Shown piece by piece: positions 22,722 through 32,003 of a DNA stretch of 38,934 bases. The notes under the pieces were generated by a model that made no database searches, had not been told where the DNA came from, and saw only the letters and a list, made by a program, of their open reading frames with translations. Position 1 is the stretch's first letter, and each line of letters opens with the position of its first letter. Location: assembly GCA_024330215.1 (NCBI GenBank), contig JANDLU010000027.1, forward strand, positions 1-38,934, read 5' to 3'. Source of the DNA: Candidatus Gaiellasilicea maunaloa. Its GTDB lineage: Bacteria; Actinomycetota; Thermoleophilia; Gaiellales; Gaiellaceae. A program made the position numbers and the translations under genes.

Positions 22722-23827
22722 AGAGACGGGCACTGACCTTGACCGCGCTACTGGCCGTCGCGGCGGTGGCGATTGCCGCCGGAATGGCTGCGACGACCGC
22801 GTCGTGGACCGGGGCGCAGGCGAATCTGAACAGGCACAAGGCGGTGCCGAAGTTCGTCGCGCCAGGCCCGGCATTCAATGCGAAGGCGAGGGCGGGAGGT
22901 AAGACGATCTTCATCATCCCGGCGTCGAGCCAGATCCCCTTCGTCTCGACGATCGCGAACCACATCAAGCGCATCACCGGCCCAGTCGGCGTCAAGGTGA
23001 CGATCTGGCAGAATCAGGGCCAGCCGTCGCAGTGGGTGCAGGGCATGAACGCTGCGGTCGCTCAGCGCGCGAGCGCGATCGTGCTGCTCGCCGGTAACGA
23101 CCCGGCCGGGCTGCAGCCGCAGATCAAGGCTGCGAAGGCGAAGGGGATCCCGACGATCGTCGCCCACCTCTACGACGACAATCAGCCGTCCGCGCCCAAT
23201 GTCGGCGGCCTCGTCAACATCCCCTACAGGATCGCCGGCCAACTGATCGCAGACCAGGCGATCGCGGACACGAAAGGCAAGGCCAACGCGCTCGTCGTCA
23301 CGATCAACCAGGTGAAGTCGACGCTGCCGATGGTGGCGGGGATCCGCGAGGAGTTCCGCAAGTACTGCTCCGGCTGCAAGTTGAAGTTCACCGACGTGAC
23401 GATCGCGGACGTCGCGACGAAGATCCAGCCGAATGTCCAGGCCGCTCTCACGGGCGACCCTGGGATCAACTACGTGATCGCCCTGTACGACAGCGCAGAG
23501 GTGCCGTTTGCGGCGGCGGCGATCCGGGCTGCGGGACGCACTGGCCGGGTCAAGATCTCGACGTTCAATGGGACGCCCGAGATCCTGAAGATGGTGAAGC
23601 AGGGCGACATCGTGACGATGAACGTCGGCGAGAACCTCGAGTGGATCGGCTACGCGATCGCCGACCAGTCGATGCGGATCATGGGCGGTCTGAAGCCCGT
23701 GAAGAACGCCCGCGTGCCGGTGCGCGTGTTCGATAAGACGAACATCGGCCAGGCCGGCCCGAAGTTCACGTCGGGCTGGGGTACGACGTACGTCAGCGGC
23801 TACCGCAAGCTCTGGGGTCTGCGGTAG
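22718..23827 (+). CDS. Ribose-type (CUT2) ABC substrate-binding protein
   Basis: A 369-residue secreted protein. The signal region is MKRRALTLTALLAVAAVAIAAGM, with an alanine-rich cleavage area and no lipobox cysteine. The mature part is a type I periplasmic-binding fold: KTIFIIPASSQIPFVSTIANHIKR, QNQGQPSQWVQGMNAAVAQRASAIVLL, NDPAGLQPQIKAAKAKGIPTIV, a hinge with YRIAGQLIADQAIAD, and VKISTFNGTPEILKMVKQGDI. Ribose-family binding proteins normally carry sugars, but here the gene is translationally coupled to hydantoinase B, so a cyclic amide, ureide or nucleoside-like ligand is more likely. The ATPase gene begins three bases after its stop. CxxC at KYCSGCKLKF is an unusual extra that may form a disulfide. 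Confidence 0.85.
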   Translation: MKRRALTLTALLAVAAVAIAAGMAATTASWTGAQANLNRHKAVPKFVAPGPAFNAKARAGGKTIFIIPASSQIPFVSTIANHIKRITGPVGVKVTIWQNQGQPSQWVQGMNAAVAQRASAIVLLAGNDPAGLQPQIKAAKAKGIPTIVAHLYDDNQPSAPNVGGLVNIPYRIAGQLIADQAIADTKGKANALVVTINQVKSTLPMVAGIREEFRKYCSGCKLKFTDVTIADVATKIQPNVQAALTGDPGINYVIALYDSAEVPFAAAAIRAAGRTGRVKISTFNGTPEILKMVKQGDIVTMNVGENLEWIGYAIADQSMRIMGGLKPVKNARVPVRVFDKTNIGQAGPKFTSGWGTTYVSGYRKLWGLR

Positions 23828-23829
23828 CG

Positions 23830-25392
23830 GTGGAGGAAGTCGCACCTCCGCGACTCGCGCTGCGCAATCTGTCGAAGAGCTTTGGCGGGACGCAGGCGCT
23901 TCGCGGAGTCGATCTGAGCCTGCTCCCCGGGGAGGTCCACGGCCTCCTCGGGGAGAACGGCTCGGGTAAGTCGACGTTGATCAAGATCCTCGCCGGCTTC
24001 CACGGCCCGGATGAGGGAGAGCTGCTGATCGACGGTGAGGCGGTTCGGCTCCCGCTTGCTCCCGGGCAGTTCCGCGAGCTCGGGCTCAGCTTCGTCCACC
24101 AGGATCTCGGTCTGATCGAGTCGCTCAGTGTGCTGGAGAACCTGCGCGTGGCCGAGCTCGCGTCGTCGCGCTCCCGCTTCGGGATCTCCTGGGGGCGCGA
24201 GCGCAGGCGGGCTCGCGAGACCTTTGAGCGCTACGGCCTACGGCTCGATCCGGCGGTGATTGTGGCCGGGCTGAAGCCCGTTGAGCGAGCACTGCTTGCG
24301 ATCGTCCGCGCGATCGAGGAGATCCGCAGCATCGGCGCCGGTCAGGGTGTGCTCGTGCTGGACGAGCCGACGGTCTTCCTGCCGCGGGAGGGGATCGAGG
24401 TGCTGTTCTCGCTCGTTCGCGAAGCGGCGGGGGCGGGGGCGAGCGTTCTTTTCGTCTCGCACGACCTCGACGAGGTGCGCGAGATCACCGACCGGGTAAC
24501 CGTTCTGCGCGACGGCGCGCTCGTCGGCACGGTCGGCACGACGGAGACGAGCGAGACGAGGTTCGTCGAGTTGATCATCGGCCGCCGGCTGGCGAAGCTG
24601 GGTGATGTCGAGCATGCGGACCTGACCGAGCGGCGCGTCGGCGTCGCGGTCGAGGGCGTAAGCGGGTCGATCGTCAACGATGTCTCCTTCCAGATGCACG
24701 AGGGTGAGATCGTCGGTCTGACCGGTCTGATCGGCTCCGGCTTCGAGGAGGTCGTGTACCTGCTCTACGGAGCGCGGTCGGCCCGGGGCGGCAGGCTCGT
24801 GCTCCGCGGCCAGGACATCGAGCTCGCACGCCTGACGCCGAACGCGGCTACGCGTTCCGGGATCGCGCTCATCCCCGCCGATCGAAAGACGGACGGGAGC
24901 GTCGGTTCCCTTCCCGTAGTCGAGAACCTGGCGCTCGCGGTGCTCGACCGCTACTTCAACGGCTTCTCGCTCGAGCTGCGCCGGATGCGGCGCGAGACCC
25001 GGGCGCTGATGCACGAGTTCGACGTCCGGCCGAACGAACCGTCGCTGCTGTATGGCGCGCTTTCGGGCGGCAACCAGCAGAAGGCGCTGCTCGCGAAGTG
25101 GTTCCAGACCGAGCCGAAGCTCCTCCTACTGGACGAGCCGACGCAGGGCGTCGATGTCGGAGCGCGGCAGCAGATCTTCGGGCTCATCCGCACCGCGGTC
25201 GAGGAGCGTGGAATGCACGCGCTCTGCGCGAGCAGCGATTACGAGCAGCTCTCGCTCCTTTGCGACCGCGTGATCGTCTTCGGCCGAGGCCGTGTCTGGC
25301 GGGAGCTCGTGGGCGTTGACGTGACGAAGGAACGGATTATCGAGCAGAGCTACGCAGCCATGGCGGCCGAGGTTGCGGGGGTTGTCGCGTGA
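23830..25392 (+). CDS. Ribose-type ABC transporter ATPase (RbsA-like, two nucleotide-binding domains)
   Basis: A 520-residue double ATPase starting with GTG at 23830. Domain 1 has Walker A GENGSGKST and Walker B GVLVLDEPT, but its signature region reads LKPVERALLAIVRAIEEI rather than LSVGQRQ-type. Domain 2 has the usual weak Walker A (GLIGSGFEE), IPADRKTDGSVGSLPVVENL, a perfect LSGGNQQKALLAKWF signature, and LLLLDEPTQGVDVGARQQ. This layout, with one degenerate site in each half, is that of RbsA/MglA proteins. The gene is three bases after the binding-protein gene and overlaps the permease gene by four bases (GTGA). It powers import of the solute handled by the hydantoinase enzymes upstream. 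Confidence 0.9.
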   Translation: MEEVAPPRLALRNLSKSFGGTQALRGVDLSLLPGEVHGLLGENGSGKSTLIKILAGFHGPDEGELLIDGEAVRLPLAPGQFRELGLSFVHQDLGLIESLSVLENLRVAELASSRSRFGISWGRERRRARETFERYGLRLDPAVIVAGLKPVERALLAIVRAIEEIRSIGAGQGVLVLDEPTVFLPREGIEVLFSLVREAAGAGASVLFVSHDLDEVREITDRVTVLRDGALVGTVGTTETSETRFVELIIGRRLAKLGDVEHADLTERRVGVAVEGVSGSIVNDVSFQMHEGEIVGLTGLIGSGFEEVVYLLYGARSARGGRLVLRGQDIELARLTPNAATRSGIALIPADRKTDGSVGSLPVVENLALAVLDRYFNGFSLELRRMRRETRALMHEFDVRPNEPSLLYGALSGGNQQKALLAKWFQTEPKLLLLDEPTQGVDVGARQQIFGLIRTAVEERGMHALCASSDYEQLSLLCDRVIVFGRGRVWRELVGVDVTKERIIEQSYAAMAAEVAGVVA

Positions 25393-26402
25393 GCGCGGCT
25401 ACCGAGCAGACGAAAGCGGAATCTGCCGGAGGCGTGCGCTCTCGGTCGCTCGCCGCCGACCTCCTCGAGCGGTACGCGCTCCTCGCGGTGTGGGGGATCG
25501 TTGTCGTCGTGTTCGGGATCCTGCGGCCGGACACGTTCCTGACGACGGCGAACTTCTCGACGATCTTCGGTTCGCAGGCGATTCTCGTGGTGTTGACGCT
25601 CGCCCTCCTGCCGCCCCTGATCGCAGGCGATTACGACCTCTCCGTCGCGGCGACCATGGGCCTCTCGGGCATGAGCCTGGCGATCCTCAACGTCAACCAC
25701 GGCTGGTCGATCGGGATGGCGATCGCAGCCGCGCTGGGGGTCGGCTTGCTCGTCGGGATCATCAACGGTGCGATCATCGTGCTGCTCGGGATCGACTCGT
25801 TGATCGTGACGCTCGGCACCTCGACCTTCATTGCCGGAGTGATTCTCTGGATCAGCAACTCGCAGACCATCAGCGGCGTCTCGATCGACCTCATCGACTA
25901 CGTCGTCGTCAAGCAACTCCTCGGGATCCCGCTCGCGTTCTACTACGGGATCGCCGTCGGCTTGGTCATGTTCTATGTCCTCGAGTTCATGCCCGTGGGC
26001 AGGCGGCTGCTCTTCGTCGGACGCGGCCGCAGCGTCGCGCGGCTGAGCGGCATCCGGGTCGTGCGGCTCCGCTGGGGAGCGTTTGTCGCCTCGGGTGTGA
26101 TCAGTGCCTTCGCGGGGGTGCTCTACGCGGGCACGCTCGGCTCCTCCGATCCGACCTCCAGCCTCAGTTTTTTGTTGCCGGCGTTCGCGGCAGCGTTTCT
26201 CGGTGCGACGACGATCCTGCCGGGCCGCTTCAACCCGCTCGGCTCTATCGCCGCCGTCTACTTCCTGGTCACAGGGATCACCGGGCTGCAGCTACTCGGC
26301 GTGCAGACGTTCGTGCAACAGCTCTTCTACGGCGGCGCGCTAGTCCTGGCGGTTGCGCTGTCGCAACTGGCGCGCCGGCGCGACGCCACGGCCACAGGCT
26401 AG
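25389..26402 (+). CDS. Ribose-type ABC transporter permease (RbsC-like)
   Basis: A 337-residue membrane protein starting at GTG 25389 inside the ATPase stop. It has 8-10 hydrophobic spans with family landmarks: TTANFSTIFGSQAILVVLTLALLPPLIAGDYDLSVAA, GIINGAIIVLLGIDSLIVTLGTSTFIAG, the cytoplasmic loop PVGRRLLFVGRGRSVARLSGIRVVRLRW (matching the GGNREAARLSGI loop of RbsC), and FAAAFLGATTILPGRFNPLGS. It forms a homodimeric pore with the RbsA-like ATPase. It is the last gene of the hydantoinase transport operon; a palindrome lies seven bases after its stop and a pseudogene follows. Confidence 0.9.
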   Translation: MSAATEQTKAESAGGVRSRSLAADLLERYALLAVWGIVVVVFGILRPDTFLTTANFSTIFGSQAILVVLTLALLPPLIAGDYDLSVAATMGLSGMSLAILNVNHGWSIGMAIAAALGVGLLVGIINGAIIVLLGIDSLIVTLGTSTFIAGVILWISNSQTISGVSIDLIDYVVVKQLLGIPLAFYYGIAVGLVMFYVLEFMPVGRRLLFVGRGRSVARLSGIRVVRLRWGAFVASGVISAFAGVLYAGTLGSSDPTSSLSFLLPAFAAAFLGATTILPGRFNPLGSIAAVYFLVTGITGLQLLGVQTFVQQLFYGGALVLAVALSQLARRRDATATG

Positions 26403-26408
26403 ATGATT

Positions 26409-26427
26409 GACCATTGATTCAATGGTC
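26409..26427. promoter_or_regulatory. 19-bp perfect palindrome, possible FCD-regulator operator
   Basis: GACCATTGATTCAATGGTC has 9-bp arms around a central T. Its GACCA/TGGTC ends match the TGGTC-T-GACCA operator candidate at 31975-31985. No T-run follows, so a terminator is less likely. It lies between the permease gene and the dead SDR gene. The rest of the gap (26428-26617) shows nothing recognisable. Confidence 0.45.
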
Positions 26428-26617
26428 CTCGTGCTGTGACGACCCGGTGGGGAGGAAAGAGCACGTGTCGCAGTCGGCGGTGTCAGTGGGCCGTCGACCA
26501 GGTTGATGGCTGGAGCGAGTGATGGTCGCGCCGCGCCGAACTGCTGCAGACCTCCGGCTGAACATCTCGTCGTGGGGCGCCTGCCGAGCTCGCGCAGGCG
26601 TTCGTGGAGTTCCTCTC

Positions 26618-27239
26618 GTGCGCGTGCCGGTTGCGATCGTCACGGGAGCTGCCAAGGGCATTGGCCGCGCTTACACCCGGGGACTCGCGAAGGCGGGCAA
26701 CGCGCTTGTCGTTGCGGACATCCCGCGCCCGATGTCGAGGCGGCCGGGGCACGGCGCTCGGGGTCGCCATCGACGTCTCCGGCGGACGCGATGGCCGAGG
26801 CCGCGCTTGACGCCTTCGGACGAATCGACGCCCTCGTCAACAATGCGGTGATTTTTTCTCGATCCGGAGGGAAGCCTTCCACGAGTTGCGCACGGAGGCG
26901 TTGGACGAGGTCTTCGCGGTCAACGTCCGCACCTGGCTCTGCACCCGCGCCGTCGTCCCCGCGATGGAGTGCTGCGATCGTCGGGGTACCCGCGCGCTCG
27001 CGCGGGAGCTCGGGAATGGGACATAGCGGCCAACGCGATCAGCCCGGAATACACCCCGCACGATCCCGGCCATGCGGGCCGGCAGCCCGTAATGGCCGAC
27101 CTGGTCGCCGAGCAGCGCGCCAAACGCGACCAGCTCCCCGAGGACCTGGTCGGGAACCGTCCTCTACGTAATCGGACACGGCTTGGACTCTGTCACAGGA
27201 CAGAACATCCACGTGAACGGCGTTGTCCCTCCCTCTTGA
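26618..27239 (+). pseudogene. Short-chain dehydrogenase/reductase pseudogene
   Basis: From GTG 26618 the sequence begins VRVPVAIVTGAAKGIGRAY, a perfect SDR NAD-binding motif (TGxxxGIG), then LAKAGNALVVADI. The frame then breaks. ALGVAIDVS, DAMAEAALDAFGRIDALVNN (the NNAG-type motif as NNAV) and FHELRTEALDEVFAVNVRTWLCTRAVVPAM appear in different frames. The SYK active-site segment is missing, an apparent deletion. The C-terminus returns as ISPEYTP, ADLVAEQRAKRDQLPEDLVG, then VLYVIGHGLDSVTGQNIHVNG, ending in TGA at 27239. Multiple shifts plus a deletion show a true pseudogene of an SDR oxidoreductase. Confidence 0.85.
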
Positions 27240-27357
27240 TCGATCTCGCATCCTCCCTGACCCAACGCGGCGGCCCGGGCGGGTCGCGTGCTCAAGCGAT
27301 CACTCTGCGAGCCCGACGCCCGACGACTGGCAGCGCAGCTATGCAATTGTTCTCCGG

Positions 27358-28338
27358 ATGACCCAGACCGCGACCGAAGCGCTCCCGCCAGAAGTCTTCG
27401 ACGAGGCGTACCGGCGCGTTGCACCGCTCGTGCACCGAACGCCGCTGCTCCATTCGACGTCGCTCTCGAACGAGACGGGCTACGACGTCTGGCTGAAGGC
27501 GGAGCTCTTCCAGCGGACGGGCTCGTACAAGGTGCGTGGCCCAAGCAACAAGCTGCCGCAGCTGTCGCGGGAGGAGCAGCGGGCAGGCGTGATCTGCTCC
27601 TCGGCTGGCAACCACGCGCAGGGCGTCGCGTACGCGGCCGCGCGACTCGGGATTCCGGCAACCGTTCTGATGGCGAGCAATGCGACGCCCGCGAAGATCG
27701 CGGCGACCAAGAGCTACGGCGCCGAGGTCATCCTCCACGGCACGATCTGGGACGAGGCGAACGCCGAGGCGATTCGCCTCAAGGACGAGCGTGGCCTCAC
27801 GTTCATCCACCCGTTCGACGACCTGGAGTTGATCGCGGGTCAGGGAACGGTTGGACTGGAGATCCTCGAGGACGCTCCCGATGCCCACACGGTCGTCGTC
27901 CCGATCGGCGGCGGCGGCGGGCTGATCTCAGGCATAGCTGCCGCGATCAAGGGACGGCAGCCTGAGGTCAAGGTCGTCGGGGTCGAGTCGACGGGCGCAC
28001 CCGCGATGACGCTGAGCGTCGAGCGCGGCGAGCTGATCACACTCGACGAGAACCACTGCGCGATCGACGGGCTCAAGGTGATGCGCGTCGGCGAGAAGAC
28101 GTTCTCGATCGTCAGCGAGCTCGTCGACAAGCTCGTCACGATCGACGACGAGCGGATCTTCGACGCGGTGTTGTGGACGATGTCTCGCTGCAAGCTGGTC
28201 GTCGAGGGCGCAGCGGCGGCCCCAGTCGCGGCGCTGCTCGAGGGCCGTATCGAGGCGGAGCCTGGCTCGAAGGTCATCTGCGTGCTCAGCGGCGGCAACA
28301 TCGACCTCGAGCATCTGCGCGACCGCTCGCTGAACTAG
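27358..28338 (+). CDS. Threonine/serine dehydratase-type PLP enzyme
   Basis: A 326-residue fold-type II PLP enzyme. ATG 27358 is the first start that gives the normal N-terminus (PEVFDEAYRRVAPLVHRTPLLHSTSLS). The PLP lysine lies in FQRTGSYKVRGPSNKL; the substrate loop is SSAGNHAQGVAYAAARLGIPATVLM; the phosphate-binding glycine loop is VPIGGGGGLISGIAAAI; and the C-terminal SGGNIDLEHL is typical. It lacks the regulatory ACT domains of long IlvA, so it is of the catabolic TdcB or serine-racemase-like size. The expected SFKxRGA sequence is SYKVRGP here, a mild variation. It would make 2-oxobutyrate or pyruvate and ammonia. It is convergent with the dihydroxy-acid dehydratase gene. Confidence 0.88.
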   Translation: MTQTATEALPPEVFDEAYRRVAPLVHRTPLLHSTSLSNETGYDVWLKAELFQRTGSYKVRGPSNKLPQLSREEQRAGVICSSAGNHAQGVAYAAARLGIPATVLMASNATPAKIAATKSYGAEVILHGTIWDEANAEAIRLKDERGLTFIHPFDDLELIAGQGTVGLEILEDAPDAHTVVVPIGGGGGLISGIAAAIKGRQPEVKVVGVESTGAPAMTLSVERGELITLDENHCAIDGLKVMRVGEKTFSIVSELVDKLVTIDDERIFDAVLWTMSRCKLVVEGAAAAPVAALLEGRIEAEPGSKVICVLSGGNIDLEHLRDRSLN

Positions 28339-28417
28339 GTCGACAGGCGAACACGAACCTTGGCACCTTCATACAGGTGGTCCGCGGCTGTCTCGCTTGG
28401 GTCGCGTTCGCATTGTT

Positions 28418-30173
28418 TCAGACAGACGGCAGTTCGTTCCTCCTCTGATACCCGTCAACGGTGACGATGGCGCCGTCCGCGGCAGACGAGACGAGGGCAG
28501 CGTACTTCGCAAGCACACCTCGTGTGTATCGGGGGGGTCGGCCGTACCCACTCCTCGCGGCGTCGTTCCATCTCGTGGGCAGGCACGTCGAGACGGAGCT
28601 CGCGGGCATCGACATCGATGACGATCGTGTCGCCGTCGCGGACGTCGGCGAGCGGGCCTCCATGTGCAGCCTCGGGCGCGACGTGCCCGACCATAAGGCC
28701 GCGCGTAGCACCAGAGAAACGGCCGTCGGTGATGAGTGCGACAGACTCTCCGAGCCCGGCGCCCACGAGCGCGCCCGTCACGTGAAGCATCTCGCGCATA
28801 CCCGGGCCCCCGGACGGGCCTTCATAGCGGATGACGATAACGTCACCGCCCGCAATCGCGTTAGATGTGATCGCCTCGAAGCAGGCTTCCTCCGAGTCGA
28901 ACACGTGCGCAGGTCCGCTGTGGGCGCGGCGCCCGTGTCCCGCGAGCTTCACGACGGCACCCTCCGGAGCAAGGTTTCCGCGGAGAACTGCGATGCTGCC
29001 CGTCGGCTGGAGCGGGCGCACGGGGTCGACGATAACGCGCTGGTCCGGCGTCTCTTCGGCGGTCGCCGCGATTTCGGCGAGCGTCCGCCCGTCCACGTTT
29101 TTAACCCCGACATGAAGATGGCCGGCGTCGAGCAGCTTCCGGGCAAGCACGGCGTAGCCTCCCGCATCGTAGAGGTCGACTGCGGTGAATCGCCCGCCAG
29201 GGCGCAGGTCGGCGATCACGGGAGTTAGCGCCGCAATGCGATCAAAGTCGTCAAGCTCCAGCGGAATGTCCAGCTCGCGCGCGATCGCAATCAGATGAAG
29301 CACGCCGTTCGTGGATCCGCCGCTGGCCTCGAGTACGACGATCGCGTTCTCGATCGCCTCCCTCGTGACGATCATCGACGGACGGGTGTCATCGCGGACA
29401 AGGTCGACGGCAAGCGCTCCTGCGCGCTCGGCCGCGACGCGCTTGGCGGCGTGGACTGCGGGAATCTCGTTCGCACCGGCGGGGCTAAGGCCAAGGAACT
29501 CGAGCAAGGTCGCCATCGTGTTCGCGGTGAACTGGCCTCCGCACGCGCCCGCACCGGGACAGGCGACGTCCTCAAGTTCGCGGACGTCGGCTGCGGACAT
29601 CGTTCCCGCAGCGTGCGCACCGACGGCTTCGAAGACATCCTGAATCGTGACGTCGCGGCCGCGAAAGCGTCCCGGCGCGATGGAACCGTTGTAGAAGACG
29701 AGCCCAGGAATGTCCAGCCGGGACAGCGCGAGCGCCGCGGCCGGGATTGTCTTGTCGCACCCCACGATGCACACCAGGCCGTCGAACAGGTGGCCGCGGA
29801 CAACTAGTTCAATTGAGTCAGCGATCACCTCGCGCGACACGAGCGACGCCCGCATCCCTTCCGAACCCATCGACACGCCATCCGAGACCGCGACGGTGTT
29901 GAACTCGACGGGCGTGGCTCCGGCTTTGCGGATGCCGCGCTTCACGTCCTTGGCGAGCTCTCGTTGGTTTAGGTTGCACGGCATCGTCTCGATCCACGAC
30001 GTAGCGACGCCGATGAGGGGCCGCGCAAGGTCTTCATCGTCGAACCCGACTGCTTTCAGCATCGCGCGCGCGGGAGCGCGGCTGACGCCATCGGTGAGCG
30101 CTCGACTGCGTCGCTTTGCGGGGTCTGACGGTTGGTCGTACGGATCAGCCGCCGTCCCACCGGAACTGCTGTC
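28418..30173 (-). CDS. ilvD: Dihydroxy-acid dehydratase (IlvD/EDD family), frameshifted near the C-terminus
   Basis: About 570-580 residues. Iron-sulfur cysteines and motifs of the IlvD/EDD family are present: [46 protein letters not shown] and [18 protein letters not shown], then [22 protein letters not shown]. The main frame runs into nonsense after REEWVRP, while the neighbouring frame supplies the expected end ([18 protein letters not shown], stop at 28418). The switch falls in a run of seven G at 28531-28537, so a one-base slip or sequencing error is likely. The start is unresolved: no ATG or GTG lies in frame near the expected N-terminus, while an out-of-frame ATG at 30175 sits in the right place, so a second shift is possible. 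It dehydrates dihydroxy acids or sugar acids. Confidence 0.8.
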
Positions 30174-31163
30174 ATGAGCAACCTGTCTCGGGAGCGCAGG
30201 CCGCGAGTCCTTTGCGCGCGACGCCTGCCGGAGCGGACGCTCCGCCGCCTCGCTGAGATGTTCGACCTCGACCTCCACGACAGCGACGCGCCCCTGCCGC
30301 GCGATTTGTTCCTCGCGCGCGCTGATGGAGTGAGCGGCATCCTGGCCACGCTGGCGGATCGCGTCGACTCGGATCTGCTTCAACGCGCCGGGCCCAACTT
30401 ACGAGTGGTCGCAAACTTTGCGGCGGGACTAGACAACGTTGACGTCGAGGCTGCAACGGCTCGCGGAGTGCTCGTGACGAACACGCCTGGAGCCGTAACG
30501 CGTCCCACAGCGGAGCTCGCCGTCGCGCTGACGCTGACGCTTCTCCGGCGTGTCGCAGAAGGCGACCGGCTCCTGCGCGGGCGCGTCGCCTGGGAGTGGG
30601 CGCCGATGTGGATGCTCGGCTCGGGACTGAAAGGCCGCACTCTCGGAATCGTCGGCTTCGGGCGTATTGGCAAGGACGCGGCACGCCTCGCGAGCGCGTT
30701 CGGGATGAACGTCATCTCTACTCGACGACCCGGGCAACTAGCCGACCCGGCATCGGTACCGCTCGACGAGCTCCTCCGCTCAGCCGACGTCGTGAGCCTG
30801 CACTGTCCGCTGACTGTCGAGACGAAGCACCTGATCGGTAGCCGCGAGCTCTCGCTCATGAGGCCGACGGCGATCCTCGTTAACACTTCGCGCGGTCCGG
30901 TCGTCGACGAGCGCGCCCTCGTAGCGGCGCTGCAGGAGCAGCGGATCGCGGGAGCTGCTCTCGATGTCTTCGAGTTCGAGCCCGCCGTCACGGCCGAGCT
31001 GCTCGAGTTAGAGAACGTTGTTCTGACGCCCCATCTCGGCGGTGCGACCTGGGAGGCGCGAGAAGAGATGGGGGCACAATGCGCCGAGGCGCTCGAGGCG
31101 GTTCTCATCGAGGGCGTCCAACCCAAGTACGCCGTCAACGGCGGACGCAGCGGTCGCGCCTGA
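30174..31163 (+). CDS. D-isomer-specific 2-hydroxyacid dehydrogenase
   Basis: A 329-residue NAD(P)-dependent dehydrogenase. ATG 30174 starts [19 protein letters not shown]. The coenzyme fold has [26 protein letters not shown]. The catalytic region includes [14 protein letters not shown], the arginine-bearing [15 protein letters not shown], and the histidine in [17 protein letters not shown] with ALDVFEFEP before it. This fits glyoxylate/hydroxypyruvate reductases and related 2-ketoacid reductases; there is no ACT domain as in long SerA. Its start codon shares the CATG with a possible start of the divergent IlvD-like gene, so the two may be co-regulated. It could interconvert a 2-keto and a D-2-hydroxy acid made by neighbouring enzymes. 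Confidence 0.88.
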   Translation: MSNLSRERRPRVLCARRLPERTLRRLAEMFDLDLHDSDAPLPRDLFLARADGVSGILATLADRVDSDLLQRAGPNLRVVANFAAGLDNVDVEAATARGVLVTNTPGAVTRPTAELAVALTLTLLRRVAEGDRLLRGRVAWEWAPMWMLGSGLKGRTLGIVGFGRIGKDAARLASAFGMNVISTRRPGQLADPASVPLDELLRSADVVSLHCPLTVETKHLIGSRELSLMRPTAILVNTSRGPVVDERALVAALQEQRIAGAALDVFEFEPAVTAELLELENVVLTPHLGGATWEAREEMGAQCAEALEAVLIEGVQPKYAVNGGRSGRA

Positions 31164-31176
31164 CCCCCGTCTGAGG

Positions 31177-31974
31177 TCATCGGCTCCCCGGGCGCACGAT
31201 CCCGAGCGGATGCGTACCGAGCGCGCCGATGTCTCCATGGTCATCCCGCATGAGCGTCTCCAGGTAGAAGCCACTGATGTGGCTAGCGATGAGCTCCGCC
31301 GCCCCGTCGGGATCGTGGGCCTCGATCGCGGAGACGATCCGCTCGTGCTCGACGCTGAGACGCGCGCGTGCTAACGGCCAATCGGCGCGACCCGCCATAA
31401 TCAACGCTTGGCGCATGGCGCGCTCGATCGCGCTCCTCGCGCCCTCCAGCACGAGCACGAGCAGCTCGTTGCGGCTCATGCGTGCGATGGCGAGGTGGAG
31501 CTCCGAGTCAAGGACGTGGAAATCCATCGCACCGAGTTCCGATTCGTTCATCGCGTGGACAAGCGCCCGCAGGCCGGCCACGTCCTCGTCGGTCGCATGG
31601 TGTGCCGCAGCGTTTGCCGCCCACGACTCGATCACAATGCGGAACTCGACGAGGCTCGAGATCCTGATCTGCTGGAGCGCAAGCTGGAATCGAAGAACGT
31701 CGCGGAACGCGTTACTCGAGCCCGCGATCGTCATCGCGCCGCGCTCGGAACCCGGGCGCGCGCCAATCACGCCAAGCGCCTCGAGGACGCGCAGCGCTTC
31801 ACGTACCGACGTTCTCGCGACCCCAAACTGCTGCGCGAGCTCGCGCTCTGAAGGAAGTCGATCGCCGGGATTAAGGCGGCCGGCCACGATTGCGTCTTCG
31901 AGTTGACGGACGATCTCCTCGAAGACGCGGCGGTCTTTGATCGGCTGAAACAGGGGCGGACGGTCGATTGCCAC
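31177..31974 (-). CDS. GntR-family regulator, FCD subfamily (second)
   Basis: A 265-residue protein when started at GTG 31974; an in-frame TTG at 31986 would begin inside the promoter and is less likely. The winged helix spans about residues 15-75 (VFEEIVRQLEDAIVAGRLNPGDRLPSERELAQQFGVARTSVREALRVLEALG). The FCD domain follows, with FRIVIESWAANAAAHHATDED, the acidic/histidine segment FHVLDSELHLAIARMSRNE, and HERIVSAIEAHDPDGAAELIASHI. It is clearly paralogous to the regulator at 13597. It is divergent from the ribose-type transporter operon, and a palindrome (31975-31985) lies at its first codon, so autorepression together with repression of the transporter is expected. Confidence 0.92.
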   Translation of the reverse strand: MAIDRPPLFQPIKDRRVFEEIVRQLEDAIVAGRLNPGDRLPSERELAQQFGVARTSVREALRVLEALGVIGARPGSERGAMTIAGSSNAFRDVLRFQLALQQIRISSLVEFRIVIESWAANAAAHHATDEDVAGLRALVHAMNESELGAMDFHVLDSELHLAIARMSRNELLVLVLEGARSAIERAMRQALIMAGRADWPLARARLSVEHERIVSAIEAHDPDGAAELIASHISGFYLETLMRDDHGDIGALGTHPLGIVRPGSR

Positions 31975-31996
31975 TGGTCTGACCAATGACTATACT
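31968..31996 (+). promoter_or_regulatory. Promoter of the second ribose-type operon with an FCD operator in the spacer
   Basis: TTGCCA (31968-31973) and TATACT (31991-31996) are 17 bases apart. The spacer contains the palindrome TGGTC-T-GACCA (31975-31985), matching the FadR-like TGGT-N3-ACCA pattern of FCD regulators. A start about seven bases after TATACT falls at the GTG at 32004, suggesting a leaderless message. The same AT element read backwards (TATAGT, 31989-31994) could serve the divergent regulator. Confidence 0.65.
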
Positions 31997-32003
31997 GCAT
32001 CCC

